Assembly: GCF_005222205.1 (NCBI RefSeq) | Contig: NZ_CP032346.1 | Span: 725,001 to 789,000 of the forward strand | DNA length: 64,000 bases | Direction: 5' to 3' | From: Azospirillum brasilense | GTDB taxonomy: Bacteria > Pseudomonadota > Alphaproteobacteria > Azospirillales > Azospirillaceae | Shown here: piece by piece, positions 7,496 to 16,626 of the stretch | How the letters are laid out: the number at the start of each line of letters is the position of its first letter | Position numbering within the stretch: the stretch's first letter is position 1 | The notes under the pieces: model-generated | Told to the model about the DNA's origin: nothing | Databases searched by the model: none | The model's input: only the letters and a program-made list of their open reading frames with translations | Made by a program: the position numbers and the translations under genes

Positions 7496-10400
7496 GGGAA
7501 GCGTTGGGCCGCGGGGCGGAGCATCGGGGGTTGGGACGGCGGGGTGCCCAGATCGAAGAAGGCGCGGTCCGCCGGGGCCACCGCGCCCGACGGCGCCGGC
7601 CAGCCGGCCAGCCCCGGCATCCGCCGCATGGAGCCGACCGGGGCTAGCGGCGGCGCCTGCGCGGGCAGCGCCGGCACGGCCACCTTCTCCTCGCGCGGCG
7701 GCTTGCCGTCGGCCAGGACGGTGCGCTTGACCGCAAGCGTCATGAAGACCCGCACGTTGGGCTTCACCGCCTGGACCGCCGGAGCCGCCTGGGCCGCCGG
7801 AGCGATCGGCAGCGGGGCTGCATTGGCGGCCTCCTTGACCGGGCCGCTGGCGGTGGCCTCGAACAACAACAGCGGCTCGGTGTCCGGACCGGGGCGGCGG
7901 TCGCGTTGCGGCGCGGCCTGCCGGCCGGCCAGGGCGAACAGCGCCCAGGGACCGTCATAGTCGAAGCGCAGCGAAGGCCCGTCCACCGTCACCCCCACAC
8001 CGACGCCGGACACCGGCAGCACCGTGCCGTCCTTCGCCCAGCGCAGCGTCACGCTCAGCTTGTCGCCCGGATACCAGCGCAACGGCGTGCGCGGCAGCAC
8101 GCTGGACAGGGCGCCGTTCGGCGTGGCGAGCTTCCATTCGATGATGTCGCTGCCCCCGGCCTCACGCCCGCGGTTGACGCGGAAGGCGGGGTCGAGCGCC
8201 AGGCCGCCGCTCTGGTCCGGGGTCACCGCGGCGATCAGCAGCGGGCGCGCCCGCTCCATCGTCTCCACGAAGCGCAGCGCCTCGCGCCCGGCGGTGCCGA
8301 ACCGCTCGCCGCGGCGCAAGCCCTCCAGCACGAAGGCCGAGCGCGCGTCGAACCGCTCGTAGAAGGCGCGCACCGCCGCCGGGTCGGCCTCCTCGCCCGC
8401 CACGGCGGCGGCGGCAAAGGGGAAGCGGCCGGCCAGCATCTCGTTGAAGGACGCGGCCATGTCGACATAGGCGTCGTAGACGCGGGCGTCGGCGGCCAGC
8501 ACGCAGCGCGTGGCGATCCACTGCTTCAGCTCGGCCAGACGGCTGCGGAAGAAGTCGTCGGGCACCCCGTCGATGGCGCCGAGATTCTGGCAACCGGCGG
8601 CGTCCACCGCGGCGCTTTCCACCGTCACGAACTTTTCGAGCTGCGCCAGCGAGCTGTTGGGACGCCCGCCATCGTACTTGTCCAGTTCGGCGATGATCCG
8701 CGCCCACTTGGAGGCGGCGCCCGACCCGGTCCCGGCGCCCATCACCGGGCGCTCCAGGATCTCCACCACCGGGGCGGCGATGTCGCGGGCGAGCACTGTC
8801 ACCTCCTGCCGGGCGTTGCCGAGATAGAGCGCCAGCCCGGCCGGCGTGGTCTGCCCGAACAGCAGGTGCGGCACCAGCGGCCCGTCCACCCAGACGTCCA
8901 GCGCGTGGGCGTCGGGCCGGTAGAGCTGGTCGCCCTCCAGCAGCCGGTCAGCCTGGGCCAGAACGGCGTTGGCCTGCCGGGCCACCGTGTCGCGAATGGT
9001 GTCGGCGGAGGTGGTCAGCCCGATCTGGCGGAAGGACTGCATGGTCTCGGCCAGCACCGGGAAGGCGGTGCGCAGCGCGTGGGCCGAAGCGCGAAGCTGC
9101 GCCAGCCCGCCGGCCCGGTCCACCCCGCCGCCCGCCGGGCTGCCGGCGAGCGCGCGGGCGAGGATGCGCTCCACCCCCTGGCGGAGCTGGTGCTGCGCCG
9201 CCGCCCGCATGGAGGTGCGCAGCATGGCCGGCGCCTGCGGCAGGTCCTTGGCGTCGAACAGCAGATAGTCCTCGACCAGCGGCGGGATGCTGTCCAGAGC
9301 GGCGCGGTCCCAGCCGGCGCCCACGGCGGGCATCGCCAGCGCGCCGCTGTCGTCCGTCTTCATGAAACGGCGGGCCATCCACACCGCCAGGGTGCGACGG
9401 AGCTGTTCCGCCGCGGGGGCCAAGCGGGCACCGCCATTCGGGGCCTGCTCCAGCAGGCGGCCAATCACCGAATCCAGGCTGCGGGCGCCGACGCCCGCCT
9501 CGTCATAGCGGCGCTGCGCCAGATCCAGGATGTCGGCGCGCAGGTTGGGGCCGAGCAGGTCGGACTTCTCCAGCCGGCCGAGCAGCGCCTCGAACTCCGG
9601 CGGCAGGACGGGGCCGTTGGCGCCGATCCAGGCGCCGCGCTCCGCCCCCAAGCCGCGGGCGGCGTCCTCCAGGCTCGACAGCACCTCGCCGTAGGCGGCC
9701 GCCGCGTCGGCACCGGACCGCGCCCCGCCGGCCAGCAGCTCCAGCTCGCTGGCGGCGACCGACAGCCGCGCGGCGGCGAGGCCGCCCATGGCGAGGTCGC
9801 GCAGATAGGCGTCGGCGTACTGCCGGAAGCGGCGGCTGACCTCCGCCCGGTGGGCGGTCAGGTCGATGGGGCGTTGCGCCCCCGGTCCCGGCGCGGGGAT
9901 GGCGGTGCCACCCGGCGGCTGGTCGATCCCCCAGCCGTACAGCCGCGCGGAGAAGCCGCGCGCCACGCCGGAGCCCAGCGCGAAGTCCAGCACCTCGTCC
10001 AGCGGCAGGGCCGGGTCGCGGGCGTCCACGTTGTTGTAGGCGCGGGCCAGCCCCTCGGCGATGCCGACCTCGCCCGCGAAGGCGCGCAGCCGTTCGAAGG
10101 CGCCCGCCCCCGCCGGCCCCACCCCGCCGTCGCGGGTCAGGCGGCGCAAGCGATCCTCGGCCACGTCGCGCACGGTGGACAGGGCCAGCCGGCGGTAGCC
10201 GACGGCCAGCGCCCCCGACACCGAATCCGGAACGCCACTGATCCAGGAGGCCGGCAGCGGGTTGAAGGTCCAGTCGGTGGGCAGCATGGTCACGCCCTGG
10301 ACGAAGCGGGCGGCGGGATCGCCGTAGGCGGCGGTCATCGGCGCGCCGGCTTCGACCGCCGGGCGCTGGTCGGCCAGCTGCTGGAGCCCGCCCGGAATGT

Positions 10401-11631
10401 CAGCCAGGACCGGCAACAGCCGGTCCGACAGGGTGGAGGCGCGCTGCACCCCCATCCACAGCAGCAGGATCGCGGCCACGGCGGCGGCCCCCGTTCCCAC
10501 CGGCCAGGAGTAGCGGCGCCACGCGCGGGACGCGGCCAGCGCGCGGGTCGGCTTGGGCAGACCAGCCTCGGGGAAGATCTTGCGGTTCAGCAGGTCGCGC
10601 CCGAACAGCGCCGCCGCGTCGGGATCGGGGCGGCCCGTGAAGTAGAGGCCGCGAACGTAGAGCGTTTCCTGATAGGCCGTGCGTTTGAAGGCCGTGCCGA
10701 GCAGGGCGCGCAGCGCCGCCTCCGTCCCGGTCAACCGCTCCGTCAGGGCGAACAGCGGGGCGCCGTCCGGCGTCGCCGTCGCGCCGAACACCTCCAGCTC
10801 CACCGCCAGCAGGCCATCCGCCAGCGACTGCAGCGCCTCGCTCACGAAATCGGGGGAGAAGGCGGTCTCCAGCGCGTAGGGGCTCGACCAGCCGAGCATC
10901 CCGCCGGTCAGGGACGGGGGCAGAGCCTCGGCCAGCGCCGCGAAGCCGGGGGCCTCCTCGCAGCCCGTCACCACCACATAGACCGGCAGGGCGAAGCCCA
11001 GCGTGCGCTGGATCTCCCACAGGCGGGCGTACAGCTCCGTCCCGCGCGCGGTGGCGCGGCGCACGTCGTCCAGCTCGGCCAGCGGCACGGTCAGGATCAG
11101 CCCGTCGGCGGGCAGCATCGGGCGGCGGCGGCCCAGCAGGTCCAGCACGCCGGCCCAGGCGGCGCGGGGATCGTCAACGTCGATGACCACCGCCCGGTCG
11201 TAGAAGCGCCAGGAGAAGCCGGCGTGCCGCTCGGCGGTCACCGGGGGGCGCACCTCCTCCGCGCAGGACAGCAGGCCAGCGTCGTCCGACGCGGCGACGC
11301 CGGTGCGCAGGTACCAGGGTACCAGATAGACGTTGCGCGACAGCGTCTCGCGGTAGGCGGCCAGACCGTCGCGGAACAGGCGGCGGATGTCGCGGATGGT
11401 GACGTCCGGCGCGGTGGCGGCCAGCGCCGGGACAGCCCCGCCCTCCTCCACCGTCGCGTCGGGCGGCGGCAGGGCCGCCGGCTCCGCCGGGGCGGGCGGC
11501 GCCGCGCTGCGGGCGCGCAGCAGGATCGCCGCCATCACAGCGATGATCAGCAGGACGAGGACGAGAAGCCCCGCGAAGACCCAGATCTGGTTGCCGGCGA
11601 TGCCGGACAGGACCGCTGCCAGGAGTTCCAT
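7492..11631 (-). CDS. tssM: TssM/IcmF, T6SS inner-membrane complex protein
   Basis: 1379 aa. An N-terminal membrane segment (IWVFAGLLVLVLLIIAVMAAILL) is followed by a cytoplasmic IcmF domain, a further membrane segment near residues 380-400 (VGTGAAAVAAILLLWMGV), and a very long periplasmic part that contacts TssJ. IcmF landmarks include LPVYVVVTGCEEAPGFAALAEALP and FVQGVTMLPTDW. The expected nucleotide-binding loop after VPWYL reads RTGVAASDDAG, with no GxxGxGK[ST], so this TssM probably does not bind ATP. The C-terminal part ends in a proline-rich tail. Overlaps tssA by four bases. Confidence 0.93.
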   Translation of the reverse strand: MELLAAVLSGIAGNQIWVFAGLLVLVLLIIAVMAAILLRARSAAPPAPAEPAALPPPDATVEEGGAVPALAATAPDVTIRDIRRLFRDGLAAYRETLSRNVYLVPWYLRTGVAASDDAGLLSCAEEVRPPVTAERHAGFSWRFYDRAVVIDVDDPRAAWAGVLDLLGRRRPMLPADGLILTVPLAELDDVRRATARGTELYARLWEIQRTLGFALPVYVVVTGCEEAPGFAALAEALPPSLTGGMLGWSSPYALETAFSPDFVSEALQSLADGLLAVELEVFGATATPDGAPLFALTERLTGTEAALRALLGTAFKRTAYQETLYVRGLYFTGRPDPDAAALFGRDLLNRKIFPEAGLPKPTRALAASRAWRRYSWPVGTGAAAVAAILLLWMGVQRASTLSDRLLPVLADIPGGLQQLADQRPAVEAGAPMTAAYGDPAARFVQGVTMLPTDWTFNPLPASWISGVPDSVSGALAVGYRRLALSTVRDVAEDRLRRLTRDGGVGPAGAGAFERLRAFAGEVGIAEGLARAYNNVDARDPALPLDEVLDFALGSGVARGFSARLYGWGIDQPPGGTAIPAPGPGAQRPIDLTAHRAEVSRRFRQYADAYLRDLAMGGLAAARLSVAASELELLAGGARSGADAAAAYGEVLSSLEDAARGLGAERGAWIGANGPVLPPEFEALLGRLEKSDLLGPNLRADILDLAQRRYDEAGVGARSLDSVIGRLLEQAPNGGARLAPAAEQLRRTLAVWMARRFMKTDDSGALAMPAVGAGWDRAALDSIPPLVEDYLLFDAKDLPQAPAMLRTSMRAAAQHQLRQGVERILARALAGSPAGGGVDRAGGLAQLRASAHALRTAFPVLAETMQSFRQIGLTTSADTIRDTVARQANAVLAQADRLLEGDQLYRPDAHALDVWVDGPLVPHLLFGQTTPAGLALYLGNARQEVTVLARDIAAPVVEILERPVMGAGTGSGAASKWARIIAELDKYDGGRPNSSLAQLEKFVTVESAAVDAAGCQNLGAIDGVPDDFFRSRLAELKQWIATRCVLAADARVYDAYVDMAASFNEMLAGRFPFAAAAVAGEEADPAAVRAFYERFDARSAFVLEGLRRGERFGTAGREALRFVETMERARPLLIAAVTPDQSGGLALDPAFRVNRGREAGGSDIIEWKLATPNGALSSVLPRTPLRWYPGDKLSVTLRWAKDGTVLPVSGVGVGVTVDGPSLRFDYDGPWALFALAGRQAAPQRDRRPGPDTEPLLLFEATASGPVKEAANAAPLPIAPAAQAAPAVQAVKPNVRVFMTLAVKRTVLADGKPPREEKVAVPALPAQAPPLAPVGSMRRMPGLAGWPAPSGAVAPADRAFFDLGTPPSQPPMLRPAAQRFP

Positions 11632-11646
11632 GACCGTCCTCTCCCG

Positions 11647-12531
11647 TCAGCGGGTCACGCGGACGGATGCCTGAAGCACCGCGTCCGCCGCGTTGGAAAG
11701 CTGCGCGGTGGACATCCACCAGAGCGCCTGCCCCAGCACCAGCCACAGCCCGGCGATGGCCCCCAGCACCAACGGCCAGCGCGGCCCGCGCGCCAGCGTG
11801 CGCGCCTTGCCGTCGGTCAGCGTGTAGGCGTAGGCGGCGGGGATCAGCGTCCGCCCGCCGGGCAGCACCCCGGCGCCCAGCTCGGACTCGCGGCCGGCGA
11901 TGAACTCGAACAGGCGGGCGCTGTAGTCGCGCAGGGTGGACTCGCCGCCCGGCACCCGGCAGCGCCCCTTGAAGCCCATGCCGAGCACGCAGAGATAGAC
12001 CGCCGCGAGCTGGACCAGCCGCCGGTCGTTGCTGGCGAGCAGCGCCTCCATCCGGTCGAACACCCGCTCGCCGGCCAGCCGGGTGCGGAACACCGCCTGC
12101 TCCAGCAGCACGCTGCGCCACAGCTCCCGCCCGTTCCATTCCACGTCGTGGATGAACAGATCGTCGGCCAGCGCCGCCATGGCGTATTGCGCCTCGCGGT
12201 GCTGGCTGATCATCAGGTCGGTGCCGGTGCGCCCGACCTGGACCGCCTGCGCCTCCAGAAACTCCTGAAGGCGGCGGATGATGATCTCGGCGTCGGGCTC
12301 CAGCGCCAGGGCCGGCACCGCCGCGGCGGCACCACGCGGCGCCGGGATCGCCAGGGCGTCCTCGGTCAGGAAGGCCGGCAGGCTGTCCGCCGTCTCCCCC
12401 GCAGCGCCCTCGGGCTTCGCCGCGGCGGCGGCCGGACGGCCCGCCCCGATCGAAGCGCGGTGCTTCTGGAGTTCCCGCGCGAAGGCGAGGAAGTGATCGA
12501 CCAGGTCCCGGCGGTGCAGCATGGCGGTCAT
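11647..12531 (-). CDS. tssL: TssL/DotU-family T6SS membrane protein, short form
   Basis: 294 aa. The DotU fold is visible as RRLQEFLEAQAVQVGR...QHREAQYAMAALADDLFIHDVEWNGRELW, then GERVFDRMEALLASNDRRLVQLAAVYLCVLGMGFKGRCRV, and one membrane helix near the C-terminus (WPLVLGAIAGLWLVLGQALWWM). Only about 25 residues follow the helix, so there is no OmpA-like peptidoglycan-binding extension. It sits 8 bases after tssK and 15 before tssM. Together they form the T6SS membrane complex base. Confidence 0.92.
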   Translation of the reverse strand: MTAMLHRRDLVDHFLAFARELQKHRASIGAGRPAAAAAKPEGAAGETADSLPAFLTEDALAIPAPRGAAAAVPALALEPDAEIIIRRLQEFLEAQAVQVGRTGTDLMISQHREAQYAMAALADDLFIHDVEWNGRELWRSVLLEQAVFRTRLAGERVFDRMEALLASNDRRLVQLAAVYLCVLGMGFKGRCRVPGGESTLRDYSARLFEFIAGRESELGAGVLPGGRTLIPAAYAYTLTDGKARTLARGPRWPLVLGAIAGLWLVLGQALWWMSTAQLSNAADAVLQASVRVTR

Positions 12532-12539
12532 TCCCAGCC

Positions 12540-13883
12540 TCAGGCGCTGACGAAGAGGGTGATCTCGACGGGGCGGAAGCGGCTGCCCAGCGAGTCCGGA
12601 TTCCAGATCTCCAGCCGTTCGCCGGGGACGATGTAGCGGGGATCGACCTTGATCTCGAACGGCACCACGCCGCGCGGGGCGGCCACACCGCCCTCGCCGC
12701 TGTCGTCCAGCGCGACGCGCTCGGCCCCCTTGACGCGCAGGCCGGACAGCGTCTCCAGCCGCGAGCGGGAGGCGACGATGCAGTTCTCCATCCAGGCGGC
12801 GACCTCGCTGACCGGGGCGGAAGCCGGGCCGCGCACGCCGACGACCAGCCGGCCCTTCAGCCAGGCCTCATCCATCGGCAACCCGAACATGCCGTCCTCG
12901 AAGGTGAAGGGGATGCGGGCGACGCCCTCCTTCACGCGGTCGATCATGCGCAGGATGAAGTCGCGCACCTCGCCGAAGCTCGCCATCGGGTCGTCGTGGT
13001 CGTAGCGCGACAGCTTGGCCGGCACGGCGCCGCTGGCAAAGGCCGACAGGTGCCCGGCCAGCGTGCACAGCGACATGTAGACATCGAACGGGTGGCAGAC
13101 GCCGACGCCGAGCTGCGCCTCCAGCGGCGGCAGGCCGGTGACGAGGCTGCGGATCTCCGCCCGCGCCGCCTCGGCCAGCTCGGTCGCCGGATTGCCGTTG
13201 CCGACGCCGGAGCGCTCGGCCAGGAACAGCGCCTTCTCGCGCACGCGTCGCACCACCTCCGCTCCCAGCCGGCCGAGCGGCGCGTTCGCGGCGACGGTGA
13301 GCGCCGGCGGCACGAAGTCGGTCAACACGAAGGCGTCGTTGCGGAAGGTTGCCTGCGCGACCGGCATCGAGACGAACTTCTGCGGCGGCTTCTGGGTCGG
13401 GCCGGTGGTGGCGAACAGGGCCAGCCGCGGGCGCAGCCGGGCGATGGACAGCTCTTCCCCGCCATGCTGGTCGGCAACCGGCGCGCCCTCGACCGAGACG
13501 TAGCGCGGCGTCTCGCCCGGTCCCGGCGCGCGGTCACCGCGGGCGGCGGGAACGATCAGGTGGATGGTGATCTGCGTCTGCCCCACCGGGTCGGCGTAGG
13601 CGGAGATGTCCACCTCCAGCGGCTCGTCGACACCGGCGCGGTAATCCACGACGAGGCCGTCGGGCAGGATCGCCTCCAGCTCCCGCACCTGGACCAGCCC
13701 GGAGACGAGCTGCACGCGGTCGACCTGGAGATGGACGACGCCCCAATGGAAGGGCCGCGCCTGCCGGACATGGTAGGTCAGCTGCCGCTCGTGCCGCAGC
13801 GCCTGCTGCTGGAAATGCTGCGGGGCCAGCAGCATCCCGTCGTGCCAGTCGATGGCGTCGGGAATGTCGCGCGCCTCGGTCAT
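12540..13883 (-). CDS. tssK: TssK, T6SS baseplate-membrane adaptor
   Basis: 447 aa, the usual TssK length. The start block IDWHDGMLLAPQHFQQQALRHERQLTYHVRQARPFHWGV is the family hallmark, and the C-terminal region contains FEIKVDPRYIVPGERLEIWNPDSLGSRFRPVEITLFVSA. TssK trimers link the baseplate wedges (TssEFG) to TssL and TssM. It lies between tssJ and tssL in a tightly packed operon. Confidence 0.95.
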   Translation of the reverse strand: MTEARDIPDAIDWHDGMLLAPQHFQQQALRHERQLTYHVRQARPFHWGVVHLQVDRVQLVSGLVQVRELEAILPDGLVVDYRAGVDEPLEVDISAYADPVGQTQITIHLIVPAARGDRAPGPGETPRYVSVEGAPVADQHGGEELSIARLRPRLALFATTGPTQKPPQKFVSMPVAQATFRNDAFVLTDFVPPALTVAANAPLGRLGAEVVRRVREKALFLAERSGVGNGNPATELAEAARAEIRSLVTGLPPLEAQLGVGVCHPFDVYMSLCTLAGHLSAFASGAVPAKLSRYDHDDPMASFGEVRDFILRMIDRVKEGVARIPFTFEDGMFGLPMDEAWLKGRLVVGVRGPASAPVSEVAAWMENCIVASRSRLETLSGLRVKGAERVALDDSGEGGVAAPRGVVPFEIKVDPRYIVPGERLEIWNPDSLGSRFRPVEITLFVSA

Positions 13884-13910
13884 GCGATCCTCACGGAGAA
13901 GGAAAGAACA

Positions 13911-14360
13911 TCACGGAACCAGTTCGACATCCTTGTCCCCGGCGGTGAGGGTCAGCGTTCGTGTGTCGGGCACGCGCAGGCGGTGCGGCCCCGGCGTGGA
14001 ATAGTTGGCGAAGACCAGGATTGCCCAGGCCGGCTCGCCCGGTGGCAGGTCCGTCTTCAGCGTCTGGCCGGGGACCAGTTCCCAGCTCGTCACGCCGAGC
14101 GTGGTCGGGTGGTCGCGCATGGACTGCTCGCGCTGGCCGAACCACTCCGCGGCGGTCAGCGCCCCCAGCTTGTCCACCAGCGCCTTGTCGCGGACGGACA
14201 CGAGGTCGATGGCGACCGGCGTGGTGTCGTTGGCGGCGGGGGCGACCGTGAAGGACACGCTGTCCAGCGCGGCGCGCGGCTTCTCCGCGCACGCCGCGAC
14301 CAGCAGCGCCAGCACAAACGCGCCGGCCAATCCCAATCCTTTTCCGTTCACCGGAGTCAT
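13911..14360 (-). CDS. tssJ: TssJ, T6SS outer-membrane lipoprotein
   Basis: 149 aa. A lipoprotein signal (LGLAGAFVLALLVAACAEK) has a lipobox VAAC, so the mature protein should start at that cysteine and be anchored in the outer membrane. The transthyretin-like core includes NDTTPVAIDLVSVRDKALVDKLGALTAAEWF and WAILVFANYSTPGPHRLRV, typical of TssJ/VasD. It binds the periplasmic end of TssM. The ATG at 14360 was chosen because it starts the signal peptide; a longer open frame upstream is a high-GC artefact. It lies 27 bases before tssK and 5 after the SPOR gene. Confidence 0.92.
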   Translation of the reverse strand: MTPVNGKGLGLAGAFVLALLVAACAEKPRAALDSVSFTVAPAANDTTPVAIDLVSVRDKALVDKLGALTAAEWFGQREQSMRDHPTTLGVTSWELVPGQTLKTDLPPGEPAWAILVFANYSTPGPHRLRVPDTRTLTLTAGDKDVELVP

Positions 14361-14365
14361 GACGT

Positions 14366-15127
14366 TCAGCGCTCTCCCGCTTCGGCAAGGGTGACGACGG
14401 TTCCGGACACCCCATTGGCCCGCGTCAGCGCGTCCAGCGCGCGGGCGGCCTCGTCGGCCGCGGCGTAGCGTCCGGTGCGCACGGCGTAGGGGGCGTTGCC
14501 GCCGGGCAGCGGCGCGAAATCGACCGTGCCGCGCACGCCGCGCTGGGCGGCGGCGGCGGCGAAGGACTCCGCATTCGCCGGGGTGGCGAAGCGCCCGAGT
14601 TCGATGGCGTAATGGCGGATCGGCGCCGCGCCATCCTCTTTCATCGCGTCCAGACGGTCGTTCAGCGTGTCCTCGACGACTCCTTCCACGCTGTTGCCGG
14701 CGAACTCGGTGACGCGGTAGCCGGTCTTCTCGATGACGTGGGCGGCGGTGCCGGCCATCCAGCCGGGCAGGAAGCGGCGGGCCGCGTCCGCGGCGCCGCG
14801 CGTCACCGGCTCGGTCGCCGAGATCGCCCGTCCGCGCGCCTCGTCGCTGAAGATGTCCGCCGTCTCGATCACGCCCTGGCGGGCCTCGAAGCTGTCGGCG
14901 ATGTTGCTCCGTGCCATCGCGCCCAGTCCTCCGCCAGCGATGGGAGCCGCGGCAGGCGCCGCAGCGGTCGCGGCGGCGGGTGCTGGGGTCAATGCCATCG
15001 GCGCGTCGCCGCCGGTCAGGATCAGCGCCGCCATCACCGCGCCCAGCAGCAGGGCCACGACGGTCAGCACGGCGACGCCGGCGGCCAGAGCCGCCACCTG
15101 CCATCGTCCGAGCGTGATCGTGGTCAT
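14366..15127 (-). CDS. SPOR-domain membrane protein A of the T6SS operon
   Basis: 253 aa. A membrane segment (VAALAAGVAVLTVVALLLGAVMAALIL) follows a short cytoplasmic start. An Ala/Pro-rich linker and a region of unknown fold come next. The C-terminal SPOR domain of about 80 residues starts at RHYAIELGRFATPANAESFAAAAAQRGV and contains the second strand YAVRTGRYAAADEAARAL. SPOR domains bind glycan strands stripped of peptides. The start ATG has an AGGAA site nine bases upstream. It lies 5 bases before tssJ. Inference: it may anchor the membrane complex to the wall, a task TssL here cannot do alone. Confidence 0.82.
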   Translation of the reverse strand: MTTITLGRWQVAALAAGVAVLTVVALLLGAVMAALILTGGDAPMALTPAPAAATAAAPAAAPIAGGGLGAMARSNIADSFEARQGVIETADIFSDEARGRAISATEPVTRGAADAARRFLPGWMAGTAAHVIEKTGYRVTEFAGNSVEGVVEDTLNDRLDAMKEDGAAPIRHYAIELGRFATPANAESFAAAAAQRGVRGTVDFAPLPGGNAPYAVRTGRYAAADEAARALDALTRANGVSGTVVTLAEAGER

Positions 15128-15344
15128 CGCGGGAATTCCTGGGGAAGAAACCGTCGGATGGACCGCCCGCCCCACAGGACGGCGGCCCAGCCTGATAGAA
15201 GCATCCCGGCGGCCCAAATCCGCGCGCTGTCTGGTTCGTTCTGGCGTAGTCCCACGGGGGTTTCGCGGCGATGGTCCGGAAGCCCGCCCCGCCGTGCGGA
15301 GAAGCCCGCAAATCCGGCGGGTTACCCCCTTGGTCCGAACTGGA

Positions 15345-15851
15345 TCATTCGCCGCCGCCGGCCTTCGCGGGTTGGGCGGCGGCAAGCGGCTCCTCGACCA
15401 CCACCCCGCCGATCCCGGCGATGCGCTCGAAGGACGGGCGGCGCGCCTCGGCCTGCCAGCGGTCGGCGAAGGCGCCGGCGCGCACGCGGTGCCACTGCCC
15501 GCCGGCCGCGTCCATGGTCTCGACGATCTCCACCGGCAGGCCCCGCCCGGCCAGCGCCGCCGCGAAGTCCTGGGCGTTCCCGGCGGAGCGGAAGACGCCG
15601 AGTTCGATGGAGAAGCGCGCCGTGGGCGCCTTCACGGTCGCGACCGGGCGAACCGGGACCGCGGCCGGAGCGGCCTTCTCCGGCTCCGCCTTCGCCGCCT
15701 CCTGCGGCGCGGCGGCGGGCGCGGCGTTCGCTTCGGCGGGCGCGGGGTCGTCCGCGGCGCCCGGCAAACCCCCGCCCGCCAGGAAATAGCCGCCCGCGAA
15801 GGCCACCAGGAGGAGGAGCAGCGCCAGCACGCCGACCAGAACTTTCTTCAT
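15345..15851 (-). CDS. SPOR-domain membrane protein B of the T6SS operon
   Basis: 168 aa. An N-terminal helix (VLVGVLALLLLLVAFAGGYFL) anchors it in the inner membrane, an Ala/Pro/Glu-rich linker (residues about 30-75) spans the periplasm, and a SPOR domain follows: ARFSIELGVFRSAGNAQDFAAALAGRGLPVEI then WHRVRAGAFADRWQAEA. This is the FtsN-like layout in miniature. It lies 10 bases after the lytic transglycosylase gene; the 217 bases between its stop and the next SPOR gene hold no gene I recognise. Confidence 0.82.
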   Translation of the reverse strand: MKKVLVGVLALLLLLVAFAGGYFLAGGGLPGAADDPAPAEANAAPAAAPQEAAKAEPEKAAPAAVPVRPVATVKAPTARFSIELGVFRSAGNAQDFAAALAGRGLPVEIVETMDAAGGQWHRVRAGAFADRWQAEARRPSFERIAGIGGVVVEEPLAAAQPAKAGGGE

Positions 15852-15861
15852 GGCACCGCGC

Positions 15862-16626
15862 TCATGATTCCGGGCCGCCGCACAGCCGGCGCATCTCCGC
15901 CGTCTCGCGCTGGTAGCCGAGCCGCACCCGCCGGTCGAGCACGAGGCAAAGGTAGGTGTCCTGCGCCGTCGGGTCGCTGGCGTGGTAGCGGCGCACCGCC
16001 TCCGTCCAGGAGCCGTGGCGGTCGTACAGCTCCCGCAGGAAGCGCGCGGCGTAGGCGACGTTGACCGCGGGGTCCAGCATGTCCTCGCCCCCCGCGAAGG
16101 AACCGGCGTGCCAGCGCGTGTGGATCTGCATGCAGCCGACCGCCACGTCGCCCCGCAGGCCGCCCTCGCCGTCCTGCATCAGCCGCAGCGCCTCGCGCCG
16201 CGTCGCCGGGTAGTGCGGGCGGCCCGAGACGTTCAGCGCCCAGGGCCAGGGCATCCCGGCCCGCCCGGATTCCACGACGCTCATGGCGTGCAGGATGCCC
16301 GGAGGAATGCCGTAGAGCGCCTCCCCGTTACGGAGGTAGCGGCTGCATTGGAACAGCGCGGGGCCGCCGTCCGACGCCGGGGCCTGTTCCGCCACCGCCG
16401 GCCCGGCCAGCAGGGCGCCCATCAATCCCAGAACACCGGCGAAAAGGCGCCCCGCCCGCCAACCCCTCTCCCGCCCCGGGAGAGGGAGGGGCCCGCCGCG
16501 TCGCGGCGGGAGGGTGAGGGTGCGGCCAAGAATCCGCGCCACCATCCTTGCACGACCCTCACCCGGCGCCATTGGCGCCACCCTCTCCCGGGACGGGAGA
16601 GGGGTTGGAAGCACGCCGGCCCTCAT
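15862..16626 (-). CDS. Lytic transglycosylase, SLT family
   Basis: 254 aa from the ATG that overlaps the upstream stop (ATGA). The SLT lysozyme-like domain holds the catalytic glutamate in GILHAMSVVESGRAG, the GCMQIHTRWH motif, and the Tyr-containing VAYAARFLRELYDRHGSWTEAVRRYHASD. The product would cut glycan strands in the periplasm, making 1,6-anhydro ends. A signal-like stretch (RLFAGVLGLMGALLAGPAVA) ends in AVA. The first 68 or so codons are an in-frame read-through of a palindromic repeat (16461-16606), so the real start is uncertain: 16626 and 16545 are possible, while the ATG at 16422 would leave too short a signal peptide. Local wall cleavage for T6SS assembly is the likely job, as for MltE in other systems. 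Confidence 0.8.
   Translation of the reverse strand: MRAGVLPTPLPSRERVAPMAPGEGRARMVARILGRTLTLPPRRGGPLPLPGRERGWRAGRLFAGVLGLMGALLAGPAVAEQAPASDGGPALFQCSRYLRNGEALYGIPPGILHAMSVVESGRAGMPWPWALNVSGRPHYPATRREALRLMQDGEGGLRGDVAVGCMQIHTRWHAGSFAGGEDMLDPAVNVAYAARFLRELYDRHGSWTEAVRRYHASDPTAQDTYLCLVLDRRVRLGYQRETAEMRRLCGGPES
16461..16606. repeat. GC-rich palindromic repeat, copy R1
   Basis: 146-base element bounded by inverted arms AACCCCTCTCCCGCCCCGGG (16461-16480) and its near-perfect complement at 16587-16606 (one mismatch). The interior holds GGTGAGGGTGC, GCCAAGAATC and GACCCTCA, which recur in inverse orientation in the copy at 43389-43526. It lies inside the open frame of the lytic transglycosylase gene, upstream of its signal-peptide region. 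Confidence 0.8.

Noticed and set aside
7906..12636. Very long plus-strand open frame opposite tssM and tssL
   Set aside because: Low-complexity Arg/Gln/His shadow; the minus strand encodes TssM and TssL.
13911..15311. 466-codon frame as one long TssJ
   Set aside because: Only the last 149 codons, from a lipoprotein signal, look like TssJ; the rest overlaps the SPOR gene in another frame.
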